A DNA stretch of 64,000 nucleotides from Shewanella denitrificans OS217. Its GTDB lineage: Bacteria > Pseudomonadota > Gammaproteobacteria > Enterobacterales > Shewanellaceae. The DNA lies in contig NC_007954.1 in assembly GCF_000013765.1 (NCBI RefSeq), positions 4,481,907 to 4,545,906 on the forward strand. Direction: 5' to 3'. Position 1 is the first letter of the stretch. Each line of letters opens with the position of its first letter. Shown piece by piece: positions 17,597 through 26,341 of this stretch. Made by a program: the position numbers and the translations under genes. Under the pieces are notes generated by a model that saw only the letters and a list, made by a program, of their open reading frames with translations, did not search any database and was not told the DNA's origin.

Positions 17597-19077
17597 ACTT
17601 CCCAGCCGAAATGCTGGGCAATGGCACGACGGTTCAACTTAAGATTACGCAGTAGCAAGCCATTCCCTGAAGTAAACTCGCAAGTGGCTACCTGCACATC
17701 AACAAGTAAATAGGATCCACCAGTATAATTTGTAAACCATTGTTTTACACTGGCAACAACTGCGGGCACTTGCACAACATCGACGAGATGCGGTTCGATA
17801 GCGATTAAAAATCCTTGCTGGTTAGCATGTAATAAAATGGCTGCGCGCTTAACTTCAACGGCCTGTTCCAAGGCCTTTTCAATGGGCTCGGGTTGGAATT
17901 TTCTGCCATCTTTTAACACCAAAGTGGTCTTTTTACGGCCTTCAATATATAAGTTACCCAACTCATCAAGTCGTCCCAAATCACCAGTATGAAACCACCC
18001 ATCCTGTAAGCGTGTATCTTGGACATCCATTGGATTATCATCTTCAACAAGATAACGACTGAGTAGCGGGTCATCTTTCGCTACAAGTATTTCGCCATCT
18101 TGTGCTATCCGCACTAAGGTGCCAGGCAAAGGTTTTCCAACTGAATTGGGCACTTCGGCCCCAAGAGTATTGACGCACACAGATCCACATTCGCCTAAAC
18201 CATAGCCTTCGCATAAACGAATACCATGATGATGAAAAAAATCGATGGCATCTTGACGAATTTTGGCCATACCTGTGGTCATGATGTGCATTTTTCCACC
18301 CAAAGCAGCCTGAACAGTTGCACTATCAGCACTCGCCAACTGCCTAGCCAAGGTTTCAAACAGCACTGGTGGGCCCATTAAAACGGTCGGTTGCATCCGA
18401 ACCAGTCCCTCAGGCAAACGATAGGGGGGCACCAAAACAAGATCAAAACCAAAAGCGATGGCGCCATATATATAGAGTCGTTGCTGATAACTGGTAAAAG
18501 GCATGTAGACAATCAACCTACCATCTTCTGCATCAAACATGTCTTTGTACGCGCGGATCTGTGCATCTGCACCACGCTTTGAAATCACCAAACCTTTAAT
18601 ATTGCCACTAGAGCCTGATGAAAATGTTACCGAGATCTCATCATCCGTAAATCCTGCCCCAGTAGCGGCCAATACGGCTGATTGCTCAACCAGAGGAATA
18701 TCGATGTTGATAACGCTTGTTCGCTCGGCTTTATACTGATGGTAATAGCCATCAGACAATAGCAGTGCATAAAGACCAAAAACATCAACTAAGTCACTGT
18801 TATCATTAAATAAGGATTGTGGTAAACCGACAACTACTGCCCCCAATTGAGTTAGTGCCAAATCGTACAACACCCAACTGAGTGAATTGTCACCGCCGAT
18901 ACCTACCGCCATCCCACGGCACACACCAAAACCTTTCAACTCGTCAGTAAGTTGCTGCACCAGACGATAGATCTCGGCAAAACTCAAACTTCTATACTCA
19001 CCATCTTCTATATAGATAAAATGACGCTCACCATGCGCTTGCAGGCTCAGACCCAAACCATCAATTAAGTTATTCAT
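17593..19077 (-). CDS. Acyl-AMP ligase of the ANL superfamily
   Basis: The 494-residue protein shows the adenylate-forming signature VTFSSGSSGNIKGL, then GYGLGECG, FHTGDLGRL and EGRKKTTLVLKDGRKFQPEP. The C-terminal end NGLLLRNLKLNRRAI resembles long-chain acyl-CoA synthetases (catalytic Lys in a TPTLKLKRR-like element) rather than NRPS A domains (NGK). It therefore probably activates a fatty or other carboxylic acid. It lies directly after the RND pump gene (no gap) and overlaps the acylase start by 4 bp. The free carrier two genes on is the likely acceptor; CoA is the alternative. Confidence 0.85.
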   Translation of the reverse strand: MNNLIDGLGLSLQAHGERHFIYIEDGEYRSLSFAEIYRLVQQLTDELKGFGVCRGMAVGIGGDNSLSWVLYDLALTQLGAVVVGLPQSLFNDNSDLVDVFGLYALLLSDGYYHQYKAERTSVINIDIPLVEQSAVLAATGAGFTDDEISVTFSSGSSGNIKGLVISKRGADAQIRAYKDMFDAEDGRLIVYMPFTSYQQRLYIYGAIAFGFDLVLVPPYRLPEGLVRMQPTVLMGPPVLFETLARQLASADSATVQAALGGKMHIMTTGMAKIRQDAIDFFHHHGIRLCEGYGLGECGSVCVNTLGAEVPNSVGKPLPGTLVRIAQDGEILVAKDDPLLSRYLVEDDNPMDVQDTRLQDGWFHTGDLGRLDELGNLYIEGRKKTTLVLKDGRKFQPEPIEKALEQAVEVKRAAILLHANQQGFLIAIEPHLVDVVQVPAVVASVKQWFTNYTGGSYLLVDVQVATCEFTSGNGLLLRNLKLNRRAIAQHFGWEV

Positions 19078-22000
19078 CTAACCTCTCCCAACTGGCATGT
19101 TACCGCGATAACTCAAAGCCGCGACCACAAACACACAAAACACCAAACTAAAACTCATTGAACCAACCAGTACAGTCGCCATACCGCGATACATCTGGGC
19201 GCCGATACCCGGTGAAAGCATCAGCGGTAACATACCGAATACGGAAGTCAAACCGGAAATATAAATGGCCCGAGAGCGTCTCAGTACCGCTTGATGCAGG
19301 GCTTGGTTGCTATTCAAGCCTTGTACTATCCCATCACGCTGTTCGGCCACGATCAAAATGGCATTATTGAGCACCAGTCCTGCGGAAATGATAAAACCCA
19401 TCATGGTCAAAATATCCATCGAAACGGGTGTGATCAAATTAATAAACCACAAGGCAAAGGCGCCGCCAAACAAGGCAATAGGTAACGTTAATAAAATATG
19501 ACCGGCCGCCTGAGCAGAACCCAAAATCAACATCAACACCAAGGCCAATCCACCCAGTGCAACCACAACAACCCACATAATATTATTCATCGCTTGTTCG
19601 AACTCATCTGCGCTGCCTTTAAAGCTGACGTGCATTTGTTGTGCAGTCAGCTGTGCCGCATAATCCTGAGCCAACAGACGACGTAAGCTGTCGGTCAGCC
19701 CGCCTAAAGAACTGCCTGCTGGGGGCGTAATGATCAAACGTACCGTTCGCCGACCGTCAAATCGCAGCAACCGGCTTGGGCCACGCTGCTGTTGCACTCC
19801 GGCTAGTGTGCCTAGATCCACAGTATCGCCATTTGGGGTCTGTACCTGCAGCTGTCTCAATTGTTGCGGGTTGTACCACTTAGGTCCCTTTAGATAAAAA
19901 TCATAGGTTTCTAGGCCGTCGATAAATTCACCAGCATAAAGGCCACCACTGTAAGCACTTACGATATCAGCCAACTGCTGTTGACTCAGACCGAAATCAT
20001 GGTCGGCCCAACTATTGGGATAAACTAACAAACGCTGAGCGTCATCATCAGCGGCGGGGGTGATCTGCACGCCTTGGGCTATACCTTGCTCGATAATTTC
20101 TTTCTTTAAGTCCTCTGCAACTACCAACATTTTGGATAGATCGTCACCATGTACATTGAGGTGAATTTGTTTCGATGCCGACGAACGGAAGTAGATCATC
20201 GGCTCCTGCTCTACATAAACGCTGACTTCTGGCAAATCAGCAAATATCTTCTGATTGAATTCAGCGATCAACATGTCGAGTTGCTCAGGATTTTTCGGGT
20301 AAGCGACTAAAAAAGCAAAGTTGCTTGCTACTACCAAGTTGTAAGAGCGCACGGGAATAGCCGCATCTTCGAGCATGTAAGGCCTAAGTCGTGCGATCAA
20401 TACTTCGGCCACGTCACGACGTAAAGTTTCAATATTACGCCCTTGGGGGAGCTGTATGGATGCACGTAATAGAGTATCGCCGGCGTTGGGTAATAGATCC
20501 TTAGGCGGTAACAATAGCGGTATAGCGACAACGGGGAATACGATAAGCATGAGCAACAATAAGGTTTGCTTAGCGCGAGTATTGCTCGAGGAAAGCACAA
20601 CATCAGCCATTTTCACCCAATAATCTGAATGATAGTCTTTACCATCGGCACGACGGCTAACGAATACCAATAGGGGCACGACAACCAAAGCAACGAGTAG
20701 TGATACCGTGATAGCCAAAGCCATAGTCAGCGCCAAATCTGCCAGTAACTGCCCAACATCGCCAGCAAACCCAGCAATTGGCACAAAAATAAGCAAAGTT
20801 GTTAACGTCGAGGCAAACAGTGCCTTAGCCACTTTGGAAACGGCTTCCTTTATTGCTTGGGCTGTATTTTGCATGCTTGCACAACGTGCTTCGATGGCTT
20901 CCTGCACCACCACTGCCGCGTCTATAATCAGACCAACTGAAAATGCCAAGCCAGCCAACGAAATCACATTCAAGCTGGCACCCGTGGCTGAAAGCAACAA
21001 GAGAGTCAGGCAAATAGATAGGGGTACAGTGGTAATTACCACCAATGCCGCACTATGGCGACGAATGAAAAAAAACAATACTAAATAGACTAATGCAATA
21101 CCTATCAACATGTTACTGCCAACAATAGCGATGGCTCGTTCGATATTTTCAGAAGTATCCAAGCTCATCCCAAGCTCTAAACCCAGGGGTTGTAATTCAA
21201 CAGCATTGAGTTCTTCTATGCGCTGTTTTATGCCCTGTACGATATCAAAAGAGTTGTGACCACGGCTGCGATTGAGACTGAGGTAGTAGGCTTCTCGACC
21301 ACTTTTGAAGGTAATATTTCGGCCTGGCGCAAAGCCATCCACAAACTCAGCAACATCACCTAAATAGACAGGTCTCCCCTCCTGCCAATGAATAATGTGT
21401 TGTGACAATGCGGATCTTGAAGGCTGACCTTTGAATCTCAGTGCCACGCTGTCTTTGCCCAAATCCATGGAGCCACCACTTTGGTCCTGCAGTTGTGCAA
21501 TTTTTTGCTGTAACTGCGCCACAGAAATACCAAAACGGCTCATTTTAGCAGGGTCGAAGTTAACCCAAATGACCTTATCACGATGGGAAAAACTGTTGTC
21601 GACACGGCTAACACCAGGGATCCGAAGTAGCGCAGGGATAACCTGATGACGCACAGCTTCATCCAGCAAGGCAAAATCGGCATCAACACCAGCACGCGGA
21701 TACAGCATCAATGTGGCAACGGTTTCTGATTCACTGATACCATCTTGGGTGATCTGCGGTTCATCGGCGCTTTGGGGCCAACTTTGTACTTGATTGAGTT
21801 TTGCACTTGTGGCTATCAGCGATGCCACCGGATCAGCACCGTCTTCAAACAACAGACGAGTCGTAACCGAACCAGTCGATACCTGAGACTCCATCAGTTT
21901 CAGCCCTGGCAAAGAAGCGAGGGCATTCTCCAATTGTACAGCCATCTGTACTTCGACATCCTCAGGAGCATTTTGCTGCCAGCGACCGCTGATTTGGATT

Positions 22001-22128
22001 TCTGTACGCTCGATTGTCGGTAATAACTGTACCGGCATGCGCAACCCTTGTGCGATACCTAGTGCCACCAACAATGCACACAAGGCCAATATTGTGCGGC
22101 GATACTTCAAACAAAAATCCATCACCAT
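19078..22128 (-). CDS. RND-family efflux pump, inner-membrane subunit
   Basis: The 1016-residue protein has the RND plan: TM1 near 10-30, a large periplasmic loop, TMs 2-6 near 335-500, a second loop, and a C-terminal TM bundle with GLVLNNAILIVAEQ. In TM4 the usual Asp-Asp pair reads GLIIDAAVVVQEA (Asp403 kept, second Asp replaced by Ala). The TM10 Lys of AcrB reads Asn. These are changes from the AcrB proton relay, but single-Asp variants are known in RND metal pumps. The start overlaps the end of the adaptor gene by 7 bp. An outer-membrane channel gene is absent, so a TolC-like protein encoded elsewhere is assumed. Likely role: export of the NRPS product or self-protection. Confidence 0.93.
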   Translation of the reverse strand: MVMDFCLKYRRTILALCALLVALGIAQGLRMPVQLLPTIERTEIQISGRWQQNAPEDVEVQMAVQLENALASLPGLKLMESQVSTGSVTTRLLFEDGADPVASLIATSAKLNQVQSWPQSADEPQITQDGISESETVATLMLYPRAGVDADFALLDEAVRHQVIPALLRIPGVSRVDNSFSHRDKVIWVNFDPAKMSRFGISVAQLQQKIAQLQDQSGGSMDLGKDSVALRFKGQPSRSALSQHIIHWQEGRPVYLGDVAEFVDGFAPGRNITFKSGREAYYLSLNRSRGHNSFDIVQGIKQRIEELNAVELQPLGLELGMSLDTSENIERAIAIVGSNMLIGIALVYLVLFFFIRRHSAALVVITTVPLSICLTLLLLSATGASLNVISLAGLAFSVGLIIDAAVVVQEAIEARCASMQNTAQAIKEAVSKVAKALFASTLTTLLIFVPIAGFAGDVGQLLADLALTMALAITVSLLVALVVVPLLVFVSRRADGKDYHSDYWVKMADVVLSSSNTRAKQTLLLLMLIVFPVVAIPLLLPPKDLLPNAGDTLLRASIQLPQGRNIETLRRDVAEVLIARLRPYMLEDAAIPVRSYNLVVASNFAFLVAYPKNPEQLDMLIAEFNQKIFADLPEVSVYVEQEPMIYFRSSASKQIHLNVHGDDLSKMLVVAEDLKKEIIEQGIAQGVQITPAADDDAQRLLVYPNSWADHDFGLSQQQLADIVSAYSGGLYAGEFIDGLETYDFYLKGPKWYNPQQLRQLQVQTPNGDTVDLGTLAGVQQQRGPSRLLRFDGRRTVRLIITPPAGSSLGGLTDSLRRLLAQDYAAQLTAQQMHVSFKGSADEFEQAMNNIMWVVVVALGGLALVLMLILGSAQAAGHILLTLPIALFGGAFALWFINLITPVSMDILTMMGFIISAGLVLNNAILIVAEQRDGIVQGLNSNQALHQAVLRRSRAIYISGLTSVFGMLPLMLSPGIGAQMYRGMATVLVGSMSFSLVFCVFVVAALSYRGNMPVGRG

Positions 22129-23216
22129 GTTTGTCGTCCACCACTGAGCATACCGACATCAGCAAACTGCTTTCTTAAATCACGGGTGCGGTCGGCTTTG
22201 ATATGCACTTCGCTACCGATACTCAAGCCATCCATACCGCGCAAAATGATTTTATCACCCATGTGTAATTGTCCAGCAACACCGATGAATTCGCCTTTTT
22301 CTGCCGCAATGACAACACTGCGTTCTACCACTTGACCTTGACTATCAATGACTTTGACTTGGCTGACACCACCGCTGTCGACAATACCGTCGCGATGAAA
22401 CCACTGAAGTGGCTCATCAGCGCGAAATGTTACCACTACAGCTTGTGTAGCCAGATGACCAATAGGACGATGTGACACATCGAACACAGATGTCAGCAGC
22501 GAAACTGAAGTTTTGCCACTTGGGATCACTGCAGCAATGGGCAAGGCCTTCTCATCAAATATAGGAGTCACACGGGTATATTCATTGACTTGAGCCGCTT
22601 GTTCCAAGGGCAAGGTCACCCAATATTGCACCGCACTCATATCAATTGTGGTTAATAGCGAGTCACCCTTTTCTACAAATTCACCGATATTAGCGTGTTG
22701 TTCGACAACAATACCGGGTCTTACAGCCTGTGTGACTAAAAATGCCAACGACTGCAGCAACTGTTTGGCCTGACTGCGCTGGGCATTCAAAGCAGCTTGT
22801 GCCTTTACCAACTTCAATCGATGTGCCTGCGCCTCTTGGCTCGAAACGTTGTTCGAGCGAACCAAAACATCGAGGTTATCGACTTGTAATTGTGCCAAAT
22901 CGCGACTGGCAGCAAGTTCCAGAGACACCAATTCACTGCGCTCTAGTGCCAATTGTTTAAGTGGGTCGGATTGACGAACCAAGGTATCCCCTGCGGCAAT
23001 ATTGGTTCCAGGAGTCAAAACAGACTCAACCCTACCATCTGTTTGTACTTTATATTCAATAACATAACGACTTTTAAGTGTCCCTACTGTGTGATATTGA
23101 TATTCAAATGGTGCCGTCCATGGAGTTTGCACTACGACTGAGGGTTCGGCGACACAGGTAAAAGCACATAATGCCAGTAAGCTTATTATTGTTTTTCGTA
23201 ACATTGAATTTGCCAT
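22122..23216 (-). CDS. RND periplasmic adaptor (membrane fusion protein)
   Basis: The protein has 364 residues, or 360 if it starts at the ATG at 23204. That second Met precedes a better signal peptide (MLRKTIISLLALCAFTCVA). A lipoyl/beta-barrel layout is seen: GRVESVLTPGTNIAAGDTLV, a helical hairpin rich in Leu, Gln and Ala (about 90-145), then VRPGIVVEQHANIGEFVEKG. It is paired with the pump gene (7-bp overlap). The start overlaps the end of the DUF3419 gene by 31 bp (19 bp with the second start), another sign of one operon. Confidence 0.9.
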   Translation of the reverse strand: MANSMLRKTIISLLALCAFTCVAEPSVVVQTPWTAPFEYQYHTVGTLKSRYVIEYKVQTDGRVESVLTPGTNIAAGDTLVRQSDPLKQLALERSELVSLELAASRDLAQLQVDNLDVLVRSNNVSSQEAQAHRLKLVKAQAALNAQRSQAKQLLQSLAFLVTQAVRPGIVVEQHANIGEFVEKGDSLLTTIDMSAVQYWVTLPLEQAAQVNEYTRVTPIFDEKALPIAAVIPSGKTSVSLLTSVFDVSHRPIGHLATQAVVVTFRADEPLQWFHRDGIVDSGGVSQVKVIDSQGQVVERSVVIAAEKGEFIGVAGQLHMGDKIILRGMDGLSIGSEVHIKADRTRDLRKQFADVGMLSGGRQTW

Positions 23217-24265
23217 AATCCCGTTCTTTCACTGCTGAACACCTCGCCAGCTTGTGCACTGATATCATTGAATCCCTTACTGTCCGGTCTTACCACCCGT
23301 AAATGCCCTCTTGATACGACAGTGGCATTGGGTGACAAATTAGCGGCGATATCGACTAAAAATGTATTGGCTGGGCCATCGGACATAAATGACGGCACAT
23401 CGGATATGGAAACGAAATCAACAGGCTCTTCGATCTTATTAATGGCGCTGACAATATCGGTTTGGATATAATGGATTTGGGTATACGTTAAGTTTTCTTT
23501 AATCGTTTGATACAAATTTTCATCGGCTTCCATCATCGCACTGCGTGCATTAACCAAGCGTCCAAGCACCAACATCTGGAAAAAATAACTGTCGCGGCAC
23601 AGTATCTGCCCGAACAAGGTCTCAAACATATTTCGATAAATCGAGAACGTCGACCCCATGCGGTTCTTTTTAGGAAAGTCACCACGATACAACAATGCAT
23701 TCAGTGCCGTAGCATTGCCGAATAATGCCAATGCCAATGTCCAACGCTTACGTGGAAATGCCGTACTTTTAACAAAGTTTCGCTGATCTTCTAAGTTGTC
23801 GAATTCAAACAATATGTCAAGCTTATCTCCTACCACAAAACGGATAAGCTTAGAGACTGTCATCAACATTCGCTCAAATTCACCAAGATAGATGATAGGT
23901 TGCCACTCAGATTTACTGAAAAACTCAGCCAACCTCTGACCCGTCTGTTGGCGCAAGGTCAACGACTCAAACAATGCTTTACGCTTATCCACGGTTATCG
24001 GATATTCGGGATAACCGAACAATGCCATAAAATCGCCAAACGACAATTGTCGAATAGACTCGACCCTAAGCTCAGTCAAATCCAGTTGTTCTTGGAGAAT
24101 ATCAACACAAGTAATGGCTCTGGGGCGCTTAGCGACCAGCGGAACAATGCGTCCGCCACTACCAGCAACAGCAACAACATGCCCGGCATCCTGAGGTAAT
24201 AATTGATACTCAGGCAAAGTATCTTCATCACCAAGCGCATAATTGAGCTTTGAAAAATAAGCCAT
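23186..24265 (-). CDS. DUF3419 (BtaA-like) SAM-dependent 3-amino-3-carboxypropyl transferase
   Basis: The 359-residue protein has a nucleotide-binding strand-loop VVAVAGSGGRIVPLV near 30-44, followed by the acidic strand ITCVDILQEQLDLTELR. That is the arrangement of DUF3419/BtaA proteins, as are the FDNLEDQRNF and MGSTFSIYRNMFETLFG stretches. BtaA moves the 3-amino-3-carboxypropyl group of SAM onto diacylglycerol to start betaine-lipid synthesis. No BtaB-like N-methyltransferase is present here, so betaine lipid formation is unlikely to be its job. I infer transfer of a homoserine-type group onto the peptide or its precursor, or supply of an unusual amino acid. Confidence 0.7.
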   Translation of the reverse strand: MAYFSKLNYALGDEDTLPEYQLLPQDAGHVVAVAGSGGRIVPLVAKRPRAITCVDILQEQLDLTELRVESIRQLSFGDFMALFGYPEYPITVDKRKALFESLTLRQQTGQRLAEFFSKSEWQPIIYLGEFERMLMTVSKLIRFVVGDKLDILFEFDNLEDQRNFVKSTAFPRKRWTLALALFGNATALNALLYRGDFPKKNRMGSTFSIYRNMFETLFGQILCRDSYFFQMLVLGRLVNARSAMMEADENLYQTIKENLTYTQIHYIQTDIVSAINKIEEPVDFVSISDVPSFMSDGPANTFLVDIAANLSPNATVVSRGHLRVVRPDSKGFNDISAQAGEVFSSERTGLWQIQCYEKQ

Positions 24266-24337
24266 GGTCTCTCCTATTGATTGCTATTCGGTGCATGCCT
24301 TTAGAGCATGCACCGGACATAAAAGCGCATCGACAAA

Positions 24338-25054
24338 TTAAGCGTTGTCGCGCAAAAATGCGTAGCGATCTGAAGCACCACTTTGGAACAATTGATACTC
24401 TTTCCACACATCGTCAAGAATACGTGCAGTCAATACCAAAGAGTTTTCCATTACAGCAACAACTGAATCAACGTCTTCTTGGGTTTTACACACCTCGTGC
24501 AACATCTCGTTGACTTCTTCAGCGTGCTTGGCATCAATCTTCGAGTGAGCAATAAAGAACTTCATGCTTTGCGGTGTTAAGTCCAATGTCGATTGAATTG
24601 CTTTAAGTACCGGATCAATGTAGCCATAGACGTTCTCAGCCCAGTAACTGTAACCTAAACGTTGAACAGGGTTACCTGTTGCAGAGATCCAATAAAGGTA
24701 GGCTATCAAGGTTTCAGTCGCAGGCAACGGCTTGGAAGAAAGCACATCTTCACGGTCGAAACCAATAGAAGCGATATCTGACAATGCCATCAACTCGTGA
24801 CCAGCTTCTTCATGAGCATGATGGAAGCAAAAAGACAAATATTTACCCGGTAAATCTTTACCCATAATACCAACCAATGCTTGGTTCTTAGCATTGTGTT
24901 TGGTGTAATGGTAGGTTTCGGTCATATAGATGGCATACAAAGCTTTAGTTGCTTTGCCATCCAAGACCTCGTGGATAAACGGAGAGTTGGTCAAAATACT
25001 GTCCCACATAGTGGCGACCTTTTGCTCCAATTTAGTTAAATCAATGATAGACAT
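24338..25054 (-). CDS. Heme-oxygenase-like diiron oxidase (HDO)/TenA-like enzyme
   Basis: The protein has 238 residues from the ATG at 25054, which overlaps the preceding stop (TAATG). A longer frame from 25207 would read into the GNAT gene and is rejected. It is mostly helical. The metal-ligand pattern of heme-oxygenase-like diiron enzymes such as CADD is visible: Glu46 and His53 (ETYHYTKH, spacing 7), Glu140 (YWAENVYG), and His170, Asp174, His177 (HSKIDAKH, spacings 4 and 3). Family members carry out N-oxygenation, oxidative decarboxylation, C-C cleavage or ring formation in small-molecule pathways. I infer oxidative tailoring of an amino acid or lipid substrate. Confidence 0.85.
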   Translation of the reverse strand: MSIIDLTKLEQKVATMWDSILTNSPFIHEVLDGKATKALYAIYMTETYHYTKHNAKNQALVGIMGKDLPGKYLSFCFHHAHEEAGHELMALSDIASIGFDREDVLSSKPLPATETLIAYLYWISATGNPVQRLGYSYWAENVYGYIDPVLKAIQSTLDLTPQSMKFFIAHSKIDAKHAEEVNEMLHEVCKTQEDVDSVVAVMENSLVLTARILDDVWKEYQLFQSGASDRYAFLRDNA

Positions 25055-25602
25055 TAGTATTTTTCCTTGGTGAACGTATCGTAGGTTTGTTGAATACTGC
25101 CTAAAAGCAGTAAGTAATCGGCACCGCCGAGTTCGTCGTAATAGCGACTGCCCTCTATGACCACACAGCCGAATGCCCGATATAGAGGCGCAAGTGCAAC
25201 ACGGCACTTGGCGAGATAATATTCATTGTGATGATTAATCTTGGCCCAACGACATACGTGGACCAACAGTTGTTTGTACCGCTGGCGGCCTTGGTGAGCG
25301 GCACTGATACACAAGCGAGAGATCATAAACGTCTTATCTATATCCAATTCAGGGCAAAGGCTCATCACCCGTTGTTGAAAGTCAAAATCAAGATAAGCCA
25401 ATTCAGTGATCCGGCATGAGGCAATGATCTCATCATCGATAATGCCGCAAAATAGCAGTGAAGCCTTGTCTTGGGTAAGTTCAACATCGAAGTGGGCTGA
25501 CTTGTTAGTCAAATGCTCAAGCAGTGCGTATTCGTACACGTCCTGCCGATGGGCCAACAGTTTCTGATAGCTTCGCTCGTATTCGAGCAATTGAATTTCC
25601 AT
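25054..25602 (-). CDS. GNAT-family acyltransferase
   Basis: The protein has 182 residues. A central stretch MISRLCISAAHQGRQRYKQL resembles the GNAT acetyl/acyl-CoA loop, and ALAPLYRAFGCVVIEG is the typical last strand-helix. The overall look (RQDVYEY near the start, then ISRLCI) also recalls AHL-synthase/FeeM-type N-acyl amino acid synthases, which use acyl-ACP donors. Its stop overlaps the ATG of the diiron oxidase. A free acyl carrier is encoded in the same cluster, so an acyl-ACP donor is possible, but acetyl-CoA cannot be excluded. Confidence 0.65.
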   Translation of the reverse strand: MEIQLLEYERSYQKLLAHRQDVYEYALLEHLTNKSAHFDVELTQDKASLLFCGIIDDEIIASCRITELAYLDFDFQQRVMSLCPELDIDKTFMISRLCISAAHQGRQRYKQLLVHVCRWAKINHHNEYYLAKCRVALAPLYRAFGCVVIEGSRYYDELGGADYLLLLGSIQQTYDTFTKEKY

Positions 25603-25614
25603 TACAAGCCCCGC

Positions 25615-26220
25615 CTATTCCATCAGCTTGGCCAGTGCCCTGGCTTGTGGTTTATCACTGTTTCTCAAAGCTTCAAAAATACCAGCCTGATCTTCGGCAG
25701 AGCGGTTTTGACCCAACTTGAATTTGCTCAGAACTTGGTCTGCGGTCAATTCGAAACCACTAATCATACCGCTCAACCTATCGACCAATTCATCAGGCAT
25801 GACTTCGCTGCCGTTCAGTTGTGGTTCATATAAGTGCACTTGCTGTCTCAAATGTCCCAGCAAATCTCCTGCATCCAGTGGTCTAACACGACCTTCGAAA
25901 TGAGCTATAGCATAGTTCCATGTTGGTACCCCCGACTGCTTCTGATACCAAGTCGGACTGATATAGGCATGTGGCCCCTTAAAAATCAGCACGCTCTTTG
26001 CGGAGTCAGCCAACACTTGGCTGTGACGATTACTTACGGCCAAATGAAAGGAAAAGCGCCACTGATGGTCACTTTGTTCCAGGATAACTGGCAAATGAGA
26101 GAGATGGAGTTCACCGTCGTTATCGACTGTGATTAAAGTGGCAAAACTGTTTTGCAACACCAAGTTGCGAAGCGTTTCTGAGCATTCCGTACTAAAACTC
26201 TTAGGTACATAGGTGTACAT
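25615..26220 (-). CDS. PaiB-family FMN-binding protein, first gene of the cluster
   Basis: The 201-residue protein has the PaiB split-barrel features: MYTYVPKSF at the start, an ATLITVD strand, GPHAYISPTWYQ and VPTWNYAIAHFEGRVR. PaiB was described as a negative regulator of sporulation and protease genes, and the fold binds FMN or heme. No DNA-binding helix-turn-helix is visible. It heads the operon, so it may be a flavin-dependent tailoring enzyme or a regulator of the cluster; I cannot decide. A gap of 12 bp separates it from the next gene. Confidence 0.85.
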   Translation of the reverse strand: MYTYVPKSFSTECSETLRNLVLQNSFATLITVDNDGELHLSHLPVILEQSDHQWRFSFHLAVSNRHSQVLADSAKSVLIFKGPHAYISPTWYQKQSGVPTWNYAIAHFEGRVRPLDAGDLLGHLRQQVHLYEPQLNGSEVMPDELVDRLSGMISGFELTADQVLSKFKLGQNRSAEDQAGIFEALRNSDKPQARALAKLME

Positions 26221-26312
26221 TGCAATCTACTCCATTATGTAGTCGCTGAAATCAATTGTGGGCAAAATTATGCGTAAGCCACACTGGGGAATAACATGTT
26301 AAAAAACGCATC

Positions 26313-26341
26313 AACTTACATATAAAGTATTAACAAGTCAA
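26313..26341 (-). promoter_or_regulatory. Candidate sigma-70 promoter of the NRPS cluster
   Basis: Read leftward, TTGACT (complement of 26336-26341) is followed after 17 bp by TAAGTT (complement of 26313-26318), a weak -10. It lies about 95 bp before the PaiB-like start. The region is AT-rich. It is the only clear promoter-like site found upstream of the compact 13-15 gene run. Confidence 0.35.

Noticed and set aside
24338..25207. A 289-residue version of the diiron oxidase
   Set aside because: The extra 51 residues are out-of-frame reading of the GNAT gene, and the overlapping TAATG with a family-length product supports the start at 25054.
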